Of a stretch of 64,000 nt of DNA, positions 14,288 to 23,113 are shown piece by piece (the stretch's first letter is position 1; every line of letters begins with the position of its first letter). The DNA is taken from NCBI RefSeq assembly GCF_009674485.1, contig NZ_WKJJ01000031.1:1-64000 (forward strand), read 5' to 3'. The notes below the pieces were generated by a model that made no database searches, was not told the origin of the DNA, and saw only the letters and a list, made by a program, of their open reading frames with translations. The position numbers were made by a program, and so were the translations under genes. Source of the DNA: Pseudoduganella rivuli (GTDB lineage: Bacteria; Pseudomonadota; Gammaproteobacteria; Burkholderiales; Burkholderiaceae_D).

Positions 14288-16066
14288 TTATTTTGCAGTC
14301 CAGCTGTCTTTCAGCGTGACGATGCGGTTGAACACTGGTTTGCCGGGCTGTGAATCCACGCGGTCGGCCACGAAGTAGCCATGGCGTTCGAACTGGAAGC
14401 GCTGGTCGCCTGCGGCGTCCTTCATGCCTGGTTCCAGATAAGCCGTCACGGTTTCCAGCGCATTCGGGTTCAGCGCCGCCATGAAATCCTTGCCGCCGGC
14501 ATCCGGCTGCGGATCCGTGAACAGACGGTCGTACAGGCGCACTTCGGCTTCCAGGCAGTCGGCTGCGGAGACCCAGTGGATATTGCCCTTGACCTTGTAA
14601 TTGTCGGAACCCGGCGTGCCGGATTTGCTGTCTTCAAAGTATTTCACGCGCACGGCGATGACGTTGCCGTTGTCATCCTTGTCGTAGCCGGTGCATTCGG
14701 TCACGAAACCGTGGCGCAGGCGCACGCGGCTGCCTGGCTGGTCACCCACCGGCGGCGTATAGCGGAAGTAACCCTTGGTCGGGGTTTCCATGAAGTCGTC
14801 CGCTTCGATCCACAGTTCACGCGTGAACGTGAAGTTGCGCACGCCCATTTCCGGGTGGTGCGGATGGACCGGGCACGAGCATGGTTCGCTGGCGTCGGCC
14901 GGGAAGTTTTCCACGATCAGCTTCAGCGGACGCAGCACGGCGGTGGCGCGCGGCGCTTTCGGGTCCAGGTCTTCGCGCACGCAGCCTTCGAGCGTGCTCA
15001 TGTCGATCCAGCCATCCGACTTGGTCACGCCGATGCGTTCCGCAAACAACTGGATGGATTCCGGCGTATAGCCACGGCGGCGCAAGCCCACGATGGTCGG
15101 CATGCGGGGATCGTCCCAGCCCGTGACGACGCCGTCTTCCACCAGCTGGCGCAGCTTGCGCTTGGACGTGATCACGTACGTCAGGTTCAGGCGCGAGAAT
15201 TCATACTGTTTCGGCACCGGCAGCGTGAAGAAGCCGCCTTTCGACAGGGTTTCCAGCAGCCAGTCGTAGAACGGGCGGTGGTCCTGGAATTCCAGCGTGC
15301 AAATCGAGTGCGTGATGTTTTCCAGCGCATCGGAAATCGGGTGCGTGTAGTCGTACATCGGGTAAATGCACCAGTCGTCGCCCGTGCGCACGTGGTGTTC
15401 GTGGCGGATACGGTAGATCGCCGGGTCGCGCATGTTCATGTTGGGCGACGACATCGCGTCTTCGCTGATTTTTGCGCGCAGGATGTGCTCGCCATCCTTG
15501 TACTTGCCCGCTTTCATGTCGCGGAACATTTGCAGCGATTCTTCGCGCGGACGGTTGCGGAACGGGGAGTTCACGCCCGGCGTATTGAAGTTGCCGCGGT
15601 TGGCCGCCATTTCCTCGGCGCTCTGGCTGTCGACGTAGGCATAGCCTTCGTTGATCAGGTATTCCGCCATCGTGTACAACTGGTCGAAATAATCGCTGGC
15701 ATGGTGCAGGTGCACTTCATTGCCGTTGGGGCCTTGCCAGTTCCAGTCAAAGCCCAGCCATTTGACGCTGTCGATGATGGTGTCGACGTATTCCTGTTCT
15801 TCCTTTTCCGGATTGGTGTCGTCGAAGCGCAGGTGGCAGCGGCCGTTGTAGTCGCGCGCCAGGCCGAAATTCAGGCAAATCGACTTGGCGTGGCCCACGT
15901 GCAGGTAACCGTTCGGTTCCGGCGGGAAGCGCGTGATCACATTCGGCATGCCGTCGCGGGTATGGGTGCCGGCCGCCAGGTCATTTTCAATGATGGCGCG
16001 CAGGAAGTTGGATGGCAGCGCGGGTAGCGCAGCGGCCGATGCAGGATTTTTTTTGTCGTTGCTCAT
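14288..16066 (-). CDS. glnS: Glutamine--tRNA ligase
   Basis: GlnRS charges tRNA-Gln with glutamine. The 592-residue protein is a class I synthetase with the HIGH-equivalent motif in FPPEPNGYLHVGHAKS, followed by HLRFDDTNPEKEEQEYV (typical of GlnRS rather than GluRS), the KMSKS-like VITSKRKL and the beta-barrel anticodon-binding domain. Length is slightly above E. coli GlnS (554), with an extra N-terminal segment. Monocistronic, ending in a strong terminator. Confidence 0.97.
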   Translation of the reverse strand: MSNDKKNPASAAALPALPSNFLRAIIENDLAAGTHTRDGMPNVITRFPPEPNGYLHVGHAKSICLNFGLARDYNGRCHLRFDDTNPEKEEQEYVDTIIDSVKWLGFDWNWQGPNGNEVHLHHASDYFDQLYTMAEYLINEGYAYVDSQSAEEMAANRGNFNTPGVNSPFRNRPREESLQMFRDMKAGKYKDGEHILRAKISEDAMSSPNMNMRDPAIYRIRHEHHVRTGDDWCIYPMYDYTHPISDALENITHSICTLEFQDHRPFYDWLLETLSKGGFFTLPVPKQYEFSRLNLTYVITSKRKLRQLVEDGVVTGWDDPRMPTIVGLRRRGYTPESIQLFAERIGVTKSDGWIDMSTLEGCVREDLDPKAPRATAVLRPLKLIVENFPADASEPCSCPVHPHHPEMGVRNFTFTRELWIEADDFMETPTKGYFRYTPPVGDQPGSRVRLRHGFVTECTGYDKDDNGNVIAVRVKYFEDSKSGTPGSDNYKVKGNIHWVSAADCLEAEVRLYDRLFTDPQPDAGGKDFMAALNPNALETVTAYLEPGMKDAAGDQRFQFERHGYFVADRVDSQPGKPVFNRIVTLKDSWTAK

Positions 16067-16211
16067 GTAAAAGTGAGAAAAACCGGATTTTTTGAAAGCG
16101 AAATGGTACGCATTTTACCGTACCGGCTACCCGGGGCGGGACGGCATACGCTTTTCTGTAGGATAATTCGTCTTTATAACATCACGGCATACGACCCTAC
16201 GGAGCTTCCTT

Positions 16212-16505
16212 ATGGAAAATTACTATCTCGTGCTCGGTGTCGCGCCCAACGCCTCAGACGAGGAAATCAAGAAGGTTTACCGTTCACTGGCGATGCGCTA
16301 CCACCCGGACCGCAACCCGGAACCTGGCGCGGACGTGCGCTTCAAAGGCATCGCCAAGGCATATGAAGTGCTGTCGGACCCCGATAAACGGGCCGAACAT
16401 GACCAGAGCCTGAACCACCGCATCATCATCGACCCGGAAGCGGAAGCGTACCAGTTGTGGCGCGGCGTGTTCGGCTTGCATGGCGTGACGATCCCGGTCG
16501 CATAA
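16212..16505 (+). CDS. Short J-domain protein
   Basis: The 97-residue protein consists almost only of a J-domain: [21 protein letters not shown], the HPD tripeptide in YHPDRNPE and [15 protein letters not shown]-domains stimulate the ATPase of Hsp70 (DnaK) and recruit it to clients. It lacks the Gly/Phe, zinc-finger and C-terminal domains of DnaJ, so it should be a specialised co-chaperone. It stands first in a series of four same-strand genes whose other members are uncharacterised, with 87 bp containing a palindrome before the next one. Confidence 0.85.
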   Translation: MENYYLVLGVAPNASDEEIKKVYRSLAMRYHPDRNPEPGADVRFKGIAKAYEVLSDPDKRAEHDQSLNHRIIIDPEAEAYQLWRGVFGLHGVTIPVA

Positions 16506-16532
16506 GCAGATACACCGATGGCAGGACGAGCA

Positions 16533-16559
16533 GGTGGCTTCCGCGGCGCGGAAGCCACC
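16533..16559 (+). repeat. Intergenic palindrome, copy 3 (variant)
   Basis: GGTGGCTTCCGC, loop GGC and GCGGAAGCCACC form a perfect 12-bp stem between the J-domain gene and the next gene. The arms are nearly the same as in the copy after pyrF, but the CTACGG end is missing. It may attenuate or process the operon transcript. Confidence 0.6.
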
Positions 16560-16592
16560 GGTACCGCCAATCAATATTGAAAGAGCAACAAA

Positions 16593-17099
16593 ATGAGAAG
16601 AGTCCACCCTGAATTCGCCTATCAGGCGCGCGAACTGGAAGGCCAGATCGAAGGCATCCTGGGCGATCCGCCCGACCGCAAGAATTACAAGATGATGCTC
16701 GATGCGCTGGTGTCCGAATACGCCGCGGGCGGCGGTATCGAAGACGTCAACATGATGGCGTTCGCGCTGGTCGATCACATCCGGTTCGACAATCCGAAAG
16801 CCATGGTGGCCGAAGCGCAGGATTACGAAGATGGCGACCCGGCCCGCGTGTTCTCGCTGGCGTCGTGCCCGGACGGCGTGGCGGCAAAGATGTATGCTGC
16901 AATAGAAGAAAACTTCCCGGAAATCGGCCGCCAGGCCGTCATCACGGCGTTCCTGCACAAGCATCCGCGCATGTGGGACGACGACGATGTTTCGCTGGAC
17001 CAACTGGCTGCAGGCGATGAAGGCGACGATGAATTTGACGACGAGGGCGAAGTGACTGACGACTTCGCGAACATGTTTGACCAGGAAGGAGACCATTAA
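16593..17099 (+). CDS. Hypothetical acidic protein in J-domain operon
   Basis: I do not recognise this 168-residue protein. It has a helical body (RELEGQIEGILGDPPDRKNY, LVSEYAAGGGIEDVNMMAFA, FPEIGRQAVITAFLHKHP) and a very acidic C-terminal tail (about 130-168, rich in Asp and Glu) that suggests a flexible binding segment. No signal peptide or membrane helix is seen. Its stop overlaps the start of the next gene by one base (TAATG), which indicates translational coupling. Confidence 0.75.
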   Translation: MRRVHPEFAYQARELEGQIEGILGDPPDRKNYKMMLDALVSEYAAGGGIEDVNMMAFALVDHIRFDNPKAMVAEAQDYEDGDPARVFSLASCPDGVAAKMYAAIEENFPEIGRQAVITAFLHKHPRMWDDDDVSLDQLAAGDEGDDEFDDEGEVTDDFANMFDQEGDH

Positions 17100-17875
17100 T
17101 GTCCGACAAAAATCTGCCAGCCATCAGCAAGCAGGTAACGGAACTGGTGCTGGCCGGCTCGCTGAGCCACGCGGAACAGGCTTTTGCCGACGCGGCCGAC
17201 CAGTTCGGCGATTACGCGGTGGCCGAAGTGCTGTCGACCATCCCGCCGCAGGTGACGGCGCTGCACATGGCGGGCTTTGACGGCGGCAAGCTGTCGCTGA
17301 CGACGTTATTAGTGCCACCGAAGGCGTGGGCCGACAGCCTGGCGTTCTTTGCCGCGACGTTCCAGGACGACTTGATCGAAGACGACCCGGAGCGCCTGGC
17401 CGAGCAATTGTTTGCGCACATCCACGGCGTGGTGTTTTCCACGGAAGACCAGGAACGCCGCGAAGAATTGCTGCGCGAAGCGTCCGCCACCGACCATGGC
17501 TGCACCGCGTTTGCCGTGCTGTTCTCGCTGGCGCCCAAGGAAATCCTGGAACTGGCCGGCGAAATCATTTCCAAGGGCCCGTATGTCAGCGCGCAAACCA
17601 CGTCCGACAACGACGTCGTGCCGCTGGCGCTGGAACTGGCGAAAGCGTCGGAAGATGGCTGGGACCGCGCCCTGTTCGAACTGTTCCCGGACTTCCGCCA
17701 CAGCGCCGACCTGGCCGACGCGGAATTTTCCGACGACCCCGACGAGGAACCGAAATTCCTGCAACGCACCACCCGTGAATTGCTGTACCGCCTGCGCAAG
17801 CAAGTACCAAGCACGCGCAGTGCGCCGAAAGCGGCCAGCGGCCGCCGCAGCATGGGCACGGGGATCTTCTCCTGA
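17099..17875 (+). CDS. Hypothetical protein in J-domain operon
   Basis: An unrecognised 258-residue soluble protein, acidic and mostly helical by composition (ISKQVTELVLAGSLSHAEQAF, EILELAGEIISKGPYV, DGWDRALFELFPDFRHS), with a basic C-terminus (RSAPKAASGRRSMG). It overlaps both neighbours by one base (TAATG at its start, TGATG at its end), so the three proteins are probably made in fixed ratio and may form a complex. Confidence 0.75.
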   Translation: MSDKNLPAISKQVTELVLAGSLSHAEQAFADAADQFGDYAVAEVLSTIPPQVTALHMAGFDGGKLSLTTLLVPPKAWADSLAFFAATFQDDLIEDDPERLAEQLFAHIHGVVFSTEDQERREELLREASATDHGCTAFAVLFSLAPKEILELAGEIISKGPYVSAQTTSDNDVVPLALELAKASEDGWDRALFELFPDFRHSADLADAEFSDDPDEEPKFLQRTTRELLYRLRKQVPSTRSAPKAASGRRSMGTGIFS

Positions 17876-18747
17876 TGCTGCCCGCACTCGTCAAGGAAAG
17901 CCTGCCGCGGCTTACGCGCGCAATCAAGCTGTTGCCGGGCGATCCCCGCCCGGATGCGGCCTTTATCCTGGCCGACGAACTGACCGGCATCACGGCCATG
18001 GTGGCGGAAAAATTCACCAACGAACGCACGGCCGACGGCATCCAGCGCGCGCTGCACCTGACGGTGGGCGGCGTGTCGCTGGGGCTGGAATCCGTGCTGA
18101 CGGTGGATTCGGACGCGGCGGCGCTCGACTTCCTCATCGATAACGGCGCGGAAGCCGCGTTCCAGGCGGGCTTCCGGCAAATCAAGGACCTGGCGCAAAT
18201 GCCGGAAGATACGCTGGTGGGCGAATACGACAACGACCCCGTGTATGCGCAGCGCCGCTTGCGCGACTTGTTCGTCGACATTTGCCTGGCCGATCCGAAC
18301 CAGAACTGGTCCGGTCCGGAACGCTTCGAAACGCAACTGAAGCAGCGCAAGGAAGTGCAAGCCATCGTGCGCCTGGCCGGCTGGCTGCGCCGCCACCATG
18401 ACGGCGGCGCCGTCAACGACAGCGACTTGAATGCGGAAGGCGTGATTGCGCTGGCCATCATTTTTGCCGTCGAGGGCGGCGGCCGCATCGTGGCGCGCAC
18501 CGGGCAGAAAGAGTTCGAACGCTTCGTCAAGGCGGTCCGCAAGAACAAGCCGGATTACGAAGAGGGATGGGCCGCGCTGGTGGCCAAGGTGCCGGCGCAG
18601 CACCACCCGGTACTGTTGCAGCGCATCGAGTCGTACCGCACCACGTGCACGGTGCTGCAAAACATCCGGGGCCGCACGGCCATGAAAACGCTGTTTGCGG
18701 AACTGGAAAACTATGCCGGTTCCGAGCTGGACGCGGACTACGACTGA
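17875..18747 (+). CDS. Hypothetical protein in J-domain operon
   Basis: An unrecognised 290-residue soluble protein. Readable stretches include PRLTRAIKLLPGDPRPDAAF, VGEYDNDPVYAQRRLRDLF and a C-terminal LQNIRGRTAMKTLFAELENY. It contains no known catalytic motif that I can see. The ATG overlaps the stop of the upstream gene (TGATG). The putative lipoprotein gene follows after 5 bp, so it too may be in the operon. Confidence 0.75.
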   Translation: MLPALVKESLPRLTRAIKLLPGDPRPDAAFILADELTGITAMVAEKFTNERTADGIQRALHLTVGGVSLGLESVLTVDSDAAALDFLIDNGAEAAFQAGFRQIKDLAQMPEDTLVGEYDNDPVYAQRRLRDLFVDICLADPNQNWSGPERFETQLKQRKEVQAIVRLAGWLRRHHDGGAVNDSDLNAEGVIALAIIFAVEGGGRIVARTGQKEFERFVKAVRKNKPDYEEGWAALVAKVPAQHHPVLLQRIESYRTTCTVLQNIRGRTAMKTLFAELENYAGSELDADYD

Positions 18748-18752
18748 CCGGC

Positions 18753-19652
18753 ATGAAGGCCAGCGCCTGTGTCCCCAGCCCCGCACGCCGCAAGGTGCTG
18801 CGATGGGGCGCGGGAACGCTGGCGCTGGCGGCCTGTCCCTTGCTGCCGGCGCAGGCGCCCGCGCACGTGCCGGCGGTGGTGCGCTGCCCCCGCGTCGACA
18901 ACGATATCGACCAGGTTTGCAAGGAGATGCTGCACCTGGCGCTGGACCATGCATCCGGCGCGTATACGGTGCAGCCGTGGCCCATGCGGGTCGAGCGCAA
19001 CCGCGCCCTGCATGAACTGGCGCGCGGGCAATATCTCGACGTGGCGTGGGCCGTCACCAGCCGCGAGCGGGAAGCGGCGCTGCTGCCGGTCCGCATTCCG
19101 CTGGACCGGGGCTTGAGCGGCTGCCGTATCGCGCTGGTGCCGCGCGCCGACGCCGAGCGCTTTGCCGCGGTCACGCGGTTGGCGGACCTGGCGCGGTTCC
19201 GGGCCGGATCGGGTTTCGACTGGGCGGAAACCGCCGTGTTGCGCGCCAACGGCTTGCCCGTCGTCACCGGCAACCATACCGCCAGCCTGCCCGCCATGCT
19301 GGCGGCGCGCCGCTTCGATTACTTTCCCCGTCCGTTGCGGCAAGCGTGGGTGGAGGCGCAGCACTATGCGAAGCTGGGGCTGGTGGTGGAGCCGCATCTT
19401 GCGCTGCATTTTCCCTCCGCGCTGTATTTCTTCGTCCACCCGGCCAATGGGGCGCTGGCGGCCGTGCTGGAGCAGGGCTTGCGCAAGGCGATCGATGACG
19501 GCGCTTTCGAGCGGCTGTTCATGGCGCAGCACGGCCCCTACCTGCAGCGCGCCGGCCTGGCGCGGCGGCGCATCTTCACCCTCGACAATCCGGGGCTGAC
19601 GCCGGAAACGCCGCTGGCTGAACGCGAGCTGTGGTATTTGCCGCCGTTGTGA
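18753..19652 (+). CDS. Putative secreted solute-binding-like lipoprotein
   Basis: This 299-residue protein begins with an export signal that has both a twin-arginine-like ARRKVLRW (11-18) and a lipobox LAAC (Cys28), so it may be a lipoprotein sent by Tat or Sec. The mature part resembles periplasmic solute-binding proteins of family 3 in pattern (YTVQPWPMRVERNRALHELA, LDVAWAVT, LPAMLAARRFDYFPR, FFVHPANGALAAVLEQGLRKA), but no transporter genes adjoin. ATG 18753 lies 5 bp after the previous stop; longer frames would overlap that gene. Confidence 0.7.
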   Translation: MKASACVPSPARRKVLRWGAGTLALAACPLLPAQAPAHVPAVVRCPRVDNDIDQVCKEMLHLALDHASGAYTVQPWPMRVERNRALHELARGQYLDVAWAVTSREREAALLPVRIPLDRGLSGCRIALVPRADAERFAAVTRLADLARFRAGSGFDWAETAVLRANGLPVVTGNHTASLPAMLAARRFDYFPRPLRQAWVEAQHYAKLGLVVEPHLALHFPSALYFFVHPANGALAAVLEQGLRKAIDDGAFERLFMAQHGPYLQRAGLARRRIFTLDNPGLTPETPLAERELWYLPPL

Positions 19653-19661
19653 CGCGGCCGG

Positions 19662-20567
19662 TCATGCGGCGCCGGTGTGCCGAGCCGCCGCCGTGGCCAG
19701 CCCGATGAAGGCTTCCACCAGCGGGCTGGCGTCATCCCTGCGCTGCGCCAGCAGCAGCGCGGTGGTGGCGGCGCTGTCGGCCAGCGGGCGGTAAGCGACA
19801 CCGGTCATGCGGATGCGGTCGAACGGCTGCGGCAGGACGCTGACGCCCAGCCCGGCCGCCACCAGCCCGATGATGGTGGACGCTTCGCCCGCTTCCATCG
19901 CGATGTGCGGCACGAATCCGGCGCTGCGGCACAGGCGGAAAATCTGGTGGTAAATCCCGGTGCCGGCTTCCTTCGGGTACATCACGAACGGCATGCCCTG
20001 CAAATCGGCGACACGGATCTTGCGGTGCCGCGCCAGCGGCGCATCGGCCGGCAGGATCAGCACCAGCGGATCTTCGCGCAGCATGGTCAGCGCGATGGCA
20101 TCCGGCAGCGCCACTTCCGGTGGCCGCACGAATCCCAGGTCCAGCTTGCGCCCTTCGATGGCGTCCAGCTGGTGCAGGGTGGCCATTTCATGCAAGGTCA
20201 GCGCCACGTGCGGATACAGTTGCCGGTACTGGCGGATCACTTGCGCAAACAGGGGCGTGAACGGGGTGGAAAACGTGAACCCCACGCGCAATTCGCCCGC
20301 TTCGCCGCGCGCCGCCCGCCGCGCCGTGACGACTGCCTGTTCCGACTGGGCCAGGATCTGGCGCGCGTCGGCCAGGAACAGCTTGCCCGCTTCCGTCAGC
20401 CGCACCCAGCGCTTGTTGCGTTCCAGCAGGCGCGCGCCCACTTCCAGTTCCAGCGCCTGGATTTGCTGGCTCAGCGGCGGCTGGCCGATGTGCAGCCGTT
20501 CGGCCGCCCGCGTAAAGCTCAGCTCTTCGGCGACGGCAATGAAATAACGGAGGTGGCGCAATTCCAT
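19662..20567 (-). CDS. LysR-type transcriptional regulator
   Basis: The 301-residue protein has the N-terminal winged helix-turn-helix of LysR regulators (MELRHLRYFIAVAEELSFTRAAERL, then PLSQQIQALE) and a two-lobed effector domain from about residue 90 (ELRVGFTFSTPFTPLF). The sequence style is that of the BenM/CatM/AlsR branch. It is divergent from an MFS gene with 96 bp between starts, the classic layout for LysR control of the adjacent gene. The effector is unknown. Confidence 0.9.
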   Translation of the reverse strand: MELRHLRYFIAVAEELSFTRAAERLHIGQPPLSQQIQALELEVGARLLERNKRWVRLTEAGKLFLADARQILAQSEQAVVTARRAARGEAGELRVGFTFSTPFTPLFAQVIRQYRQLYPHVALTLHEMATLHQLDAIEGRKLDLGFVRPPEVALPDAIALTMLREDPLVLILPADAPLARHRKIRVADLQGMPFVMYPKEAGTGIYHQIFRLCRSAGFVPHIAMEAGEASTIIGLVAAGLGVSVLPQPFDRIRMTGVAYRPLADSAATTALLLAQRRDDASPLVEAFIGLATAAARHTGAA

Positions 20568-20663
20568 ATATCGTTTTTAAATATTACTGACGCCTGAAAT
20601 ATATATTGGACAGTATTACAGGGCAATCCTACCATGGGGCCATTGTTTGTCGCAGGAGGCCCC
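20568..20663. promoter_or_regulatory. Divergent LysR/MFS control region
   Basis: This AT-rich region contains ATAT-rich blocks on both sides of ACTGACGCCTGA. LysR regulators usually bind T-N11-A sites in such regions. AGGAGG at 20654-20659 is the ribosome-binding site of the MFS gene. Confidence 0.4.
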
Positions 20664-21884
20664 ATGGCCATCGCCGCCGGTACACCCGCATTCACCCGCT
20701 CCACCCGCGCCATGTTCCTGGGCGGGTTTTCCACCTTTGCCCTGCTGTATTGCGTGCAGCCGCTGATGCCGGTGCTGGGACACGAATATGCGCTGACGCC
20801 GGCGCAGAGCAGCCTGGTGCTGGCGGCGTCGACGGCCGCGCTGGCGCTGGCGCTGGTGGTGTCGACCGTGGTGTCGGCGCGGCTGGGACGTACGCCGCTG
20901 ATGGTGGGCGCGATGGTCGTGGCGGCCATTCTTACTTTGTTGAGCCCGCTGGCGCACAACTATGGCCAGCTGGTGGCGCTGCGTGCCATGACCGGGCTGG
21001 CGCTGGGCGGCATGCCGGCCATTGCCATGGTGTACCTGTCTGAAGAAATGGAAGCCGGTTCGCTGGGCGCGGCGATGGGCGTGTACATCAGCGGCGGCGC
21101 CTTTGGCGGCATGGCGGGACGGATGCTGACGTCCGTGCTGTGCGATATGTATTCGTGGCGCGTGGCGATGGCGGCGCTGGGCGTGGCGGGCTTGCTCGCC
21201 GCGTGGGAATTCTGGCGCAGCCTGCCGCGTTCGCGCCACTTCACCCGCGGCGCCATTCACTGGAGCGGCGCATGGCAGGGCTGGTCGCTGCACTTGCGCG
21301 ATGACGGCATGCGGTTGCTGTTTGCGCTGGCGTTCGTGCTGATGGGGTGCATGGTCAGCGCGTACAGCTATATCGCATTCCGCCTGCAAAGCGCGCCGTA
21401 CGGCTTGCGCCAGAGCGTGACGGGGCTGGTGTCGTTCCTGTACGTGCTGGGTATCTTCAGTTCCGTGTGGGCGGGACGGCTGGTCGACCGCCTGGGCCGC
21501 CGCAACGTGCTGTGGAAAATCATGGCGCTGATGCTGGGCGGCTTGCTGCTGACGCTGGCGTCGTCGCTGCCGCTGATCTTGCTGGGCATGGCGGTCTTCA
21601 CGTTTGCCTTCTTTGCCGGGCACTCGATTGCCAGCAGCTGGGTGGGACGCCGCGCGCAAGCGCTGAGCCGTCCGCAGGCGGGGCTGGCGTCCGGGCTGTA
21701 CCTGTTCTTTTACTACCTGGGTTCCAGCGTGGTGGCGTGGACCACGGGCTTGCTGTGGTCGCGTGGCGGCTGGACCGGCGTGGTGGCGCTGCTGGGCGCC
21801 TGCCTGTGCGGCGGACTGTTGATTGCGTTGCGGCTGCGCCAGCTGGAGCCGGTGGCGGAAGCGGCGCCCGCCATCGCCGCGTAA
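20664..21884 (+). CDS. MFS transporter (YnfM-like)
   Basis: The 406-residue protein has about 12 membrane segments and the pattern of the YnfM/MDR-type major facilitator group (FALLYCVQPLMPVLG in the first helix, AMTGLALGGMPAIAMVYLSEE in helix 4, GRLVDRLGRRNVL in loop 8-9). Substrate unknown; drug or metabolite export is likely. ATG 20664 is chosen because AGGAGG lies 4 nt upstream; an ATG at 20634 lacks one. The LysR gene upstream is the probable regulator. Confidence 0.87.
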   Translation: MAIAAGTPAFTRSTRAMFLGGFSTFALLYCVQPLMPVLGHEYALTPAQSSLVLAASTAALALALVVSTVVSARLGRTPLMVGAMVVAAILTLLSPLAHNYGQLVALRAMTGLALGGMPAIAMVYLSEEMEAGSLGAAMGVYISGGAFGGMAGRMLTSVLCDMYSWRVAMAALGVAGLLAAWEFWRSLPRSRHFTRGAIHWSGAWQGWSLHLRDDGMRLLFALAFVLMGCMVSAYSYIAFRLQSAPYGLRQSVTGLVSFLYVLGIFSSVWAGRLVDRLGRRNVLWKIMALMLGGLLLTLASSLPLILLGMAVFTFAFFAGHSIASSWVGRRAQALSRPQAGLASGLYLFFYYLGSSVVAWTTGLLWSRGGWTGVVALLGACLCGGLLIALRLRQLEPVAEAAPAIAA

Positions 21885-21888
21885 GCCA

Positions 21889-22578
21889 TTACTTTTCGCG
21901 CGGACACGTCATCAGCTTGTAGTCGTATTTGGCTTCCAGGCTGGGGTCGGGTTTGTAGAAGCAGTAGGTCCCCATTGCGGTGCGGATTTTATACATGCGC
22001 ATGCGGCCTTCCGGCACGGACAGCTCGCGGATCTCCGGGGCGCTGAACCACTTGGGCGGCACCGCTTCGCCTGCATCCTGGAACGCCCGTTCCAGTCCCG
22101 CCTGCAAGGTATCCGTGGGCCGCACCAGCCTGGCCAGCTTGCCTCCCCTTAGCTCATGATCCGCCTTGCCCGCGCCCCAGTCGCGGCGGTGCAGCAGCGC
22201 GTCAGTGGCGGCGGCTGGCGGGGCGTTGGCGAGGTCGAACGGGTCGGCAGGGGAGGATGGTGCCGTTGTTGCTGCCGGGGCGGAGGGCGCCGCGGTTTCC
22301 CTGCTGATCGGTTCCGCGCGGGTTCCGGCCGTGGCGGGCGGCACTGCCGGGCGCGGCGGCTGTGCCACGGGCGCTGCCCGGCCGGCATCGGGCACGGGCT
22401 TTTTTGATGCTGGCGGCGCGAGTGGCAACAGCCACTGGATCGGCTCCACCAGCTTGCCTTCCTGCGGCGGCACGGCGCGGAAACGCTGCGCCAGCAGCGC
22501 GCTGAACAGTGCGGCATGCAGCACGGCCATGACCAGCATCGCAAAGGGATTCAGCCGGGGTGGAGAGGAAAAAGTCAT
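21889..22578 (-). CDS. Hypothetical membrane-anchored proline-rich protein
   Basis: A 229-residue protein with a short cytoplasmic start and one membrane helix (about 12-30, AMLVMAVLHAALFSALLA). A Pro/Ala-rich periplasmic spacer (about 45-125) and a C-terminal domain with KWFSAPEIRELSVPEGRMRM and two Cys (TYCFY, MTCPREK) follow. This layout resembles TonB-like spacer proteins, but no TonB C-terminal motif is visible. It converges with the MFS gene. The start at 22578 is the ATG nearest the membrane helix; its ribosome-binding site is weak. Confidence 0.65.
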   Translation of the reverse strand: MTFSSPPRLNPFAMLVMAVLHAALFSALLAQRFRAVPPQEGKLVEPIQWLLPLAPPASKKPVPDAGRAAPVAQPPRPAVPPATAGTRAEPISRETAAPSAPAATTAPSSPADPFDLANAPPAAATDALLHRRDWGAGKADHELRGGKLARLVRPTDTLQAGLERAFQDAGEAVPPKWFSAPEIRELSVPEGRMRMYKIRTAMGTYCFYKPDPSLEAKYDYKLMTCPREK

Positions 22579-22742
22579 GCAGGAAATGTAACGTTGCCTG
22601 TGCGAATTTCTTATAAGTTTCACAAATTCTTACAACGGTGGCGTATTGCGCCGGCTCAAACAAGCGAACGCAACTGAATCAGCGGCGGACGGTCAGATGC
22701 ATTCCAGGCACGCCGTGCCTGCCAACGACCAAGGAGAGCGCC

Positions 22743-23063
22743 ATGCAGCAACAGCTGAAGCAACGTTTTGACCGGGTGGAACGGGCCATCGGAGAAGCAT
22801 CGCAAGCATGTTCCGCCGAGAGGAATTTGCCAGGGGAATTACGCGATTGCATACACAAGCTGGACCGGCAGGCGGACAAAGTGCAGCAGGAGGCGGCGGT
22901 GCTCGATGCCGCCGCGTTGGGCCGGATGGTGGAAGAGCTGGGCGTGCTGGGTGAACGGGCGCGCCGCGTGTGCATCAACGTGCCGACGTTGACCGCGCAA
23001 ATGAAAAGCGCGGTGTTGCACGTGCATGAAGAGTTACAGGAGTTGAAGCGCGATCTGCATTGA
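22743..23063 (+). CDS. Small helical hypothetical protein
   Basis: A 106-residue soluble protein, strongly helical and probably coiled-coil (LKQRFDRVERAIGEASQA, CIHKLDRQADKVQQEAAVL, SAVLHVHEELQELKRDLH). AAGGAGA lies 6 nt before ATG 22743 and decides the start; the frame is open further upstream without a ribosome-binding site. I do not recognise the family. It stands alone between divergent and convergent neighbours. Confidence 0.65.
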   Translation: MQQQLKQRFDRVERAIGEASQACSAERNLPGELRDCIHKLDRQADKVQQEAAVLDAAALGRMVEELGVLGERARRVCINVPTLTAQMKSAVLHVHEELQELKRDLH

Positions 23064-23113
23064 CCGTGTCTTGACGGTCTCAGGGCGCCTGTGGCGGCGC
23101 CCTGTTCCCTGCA

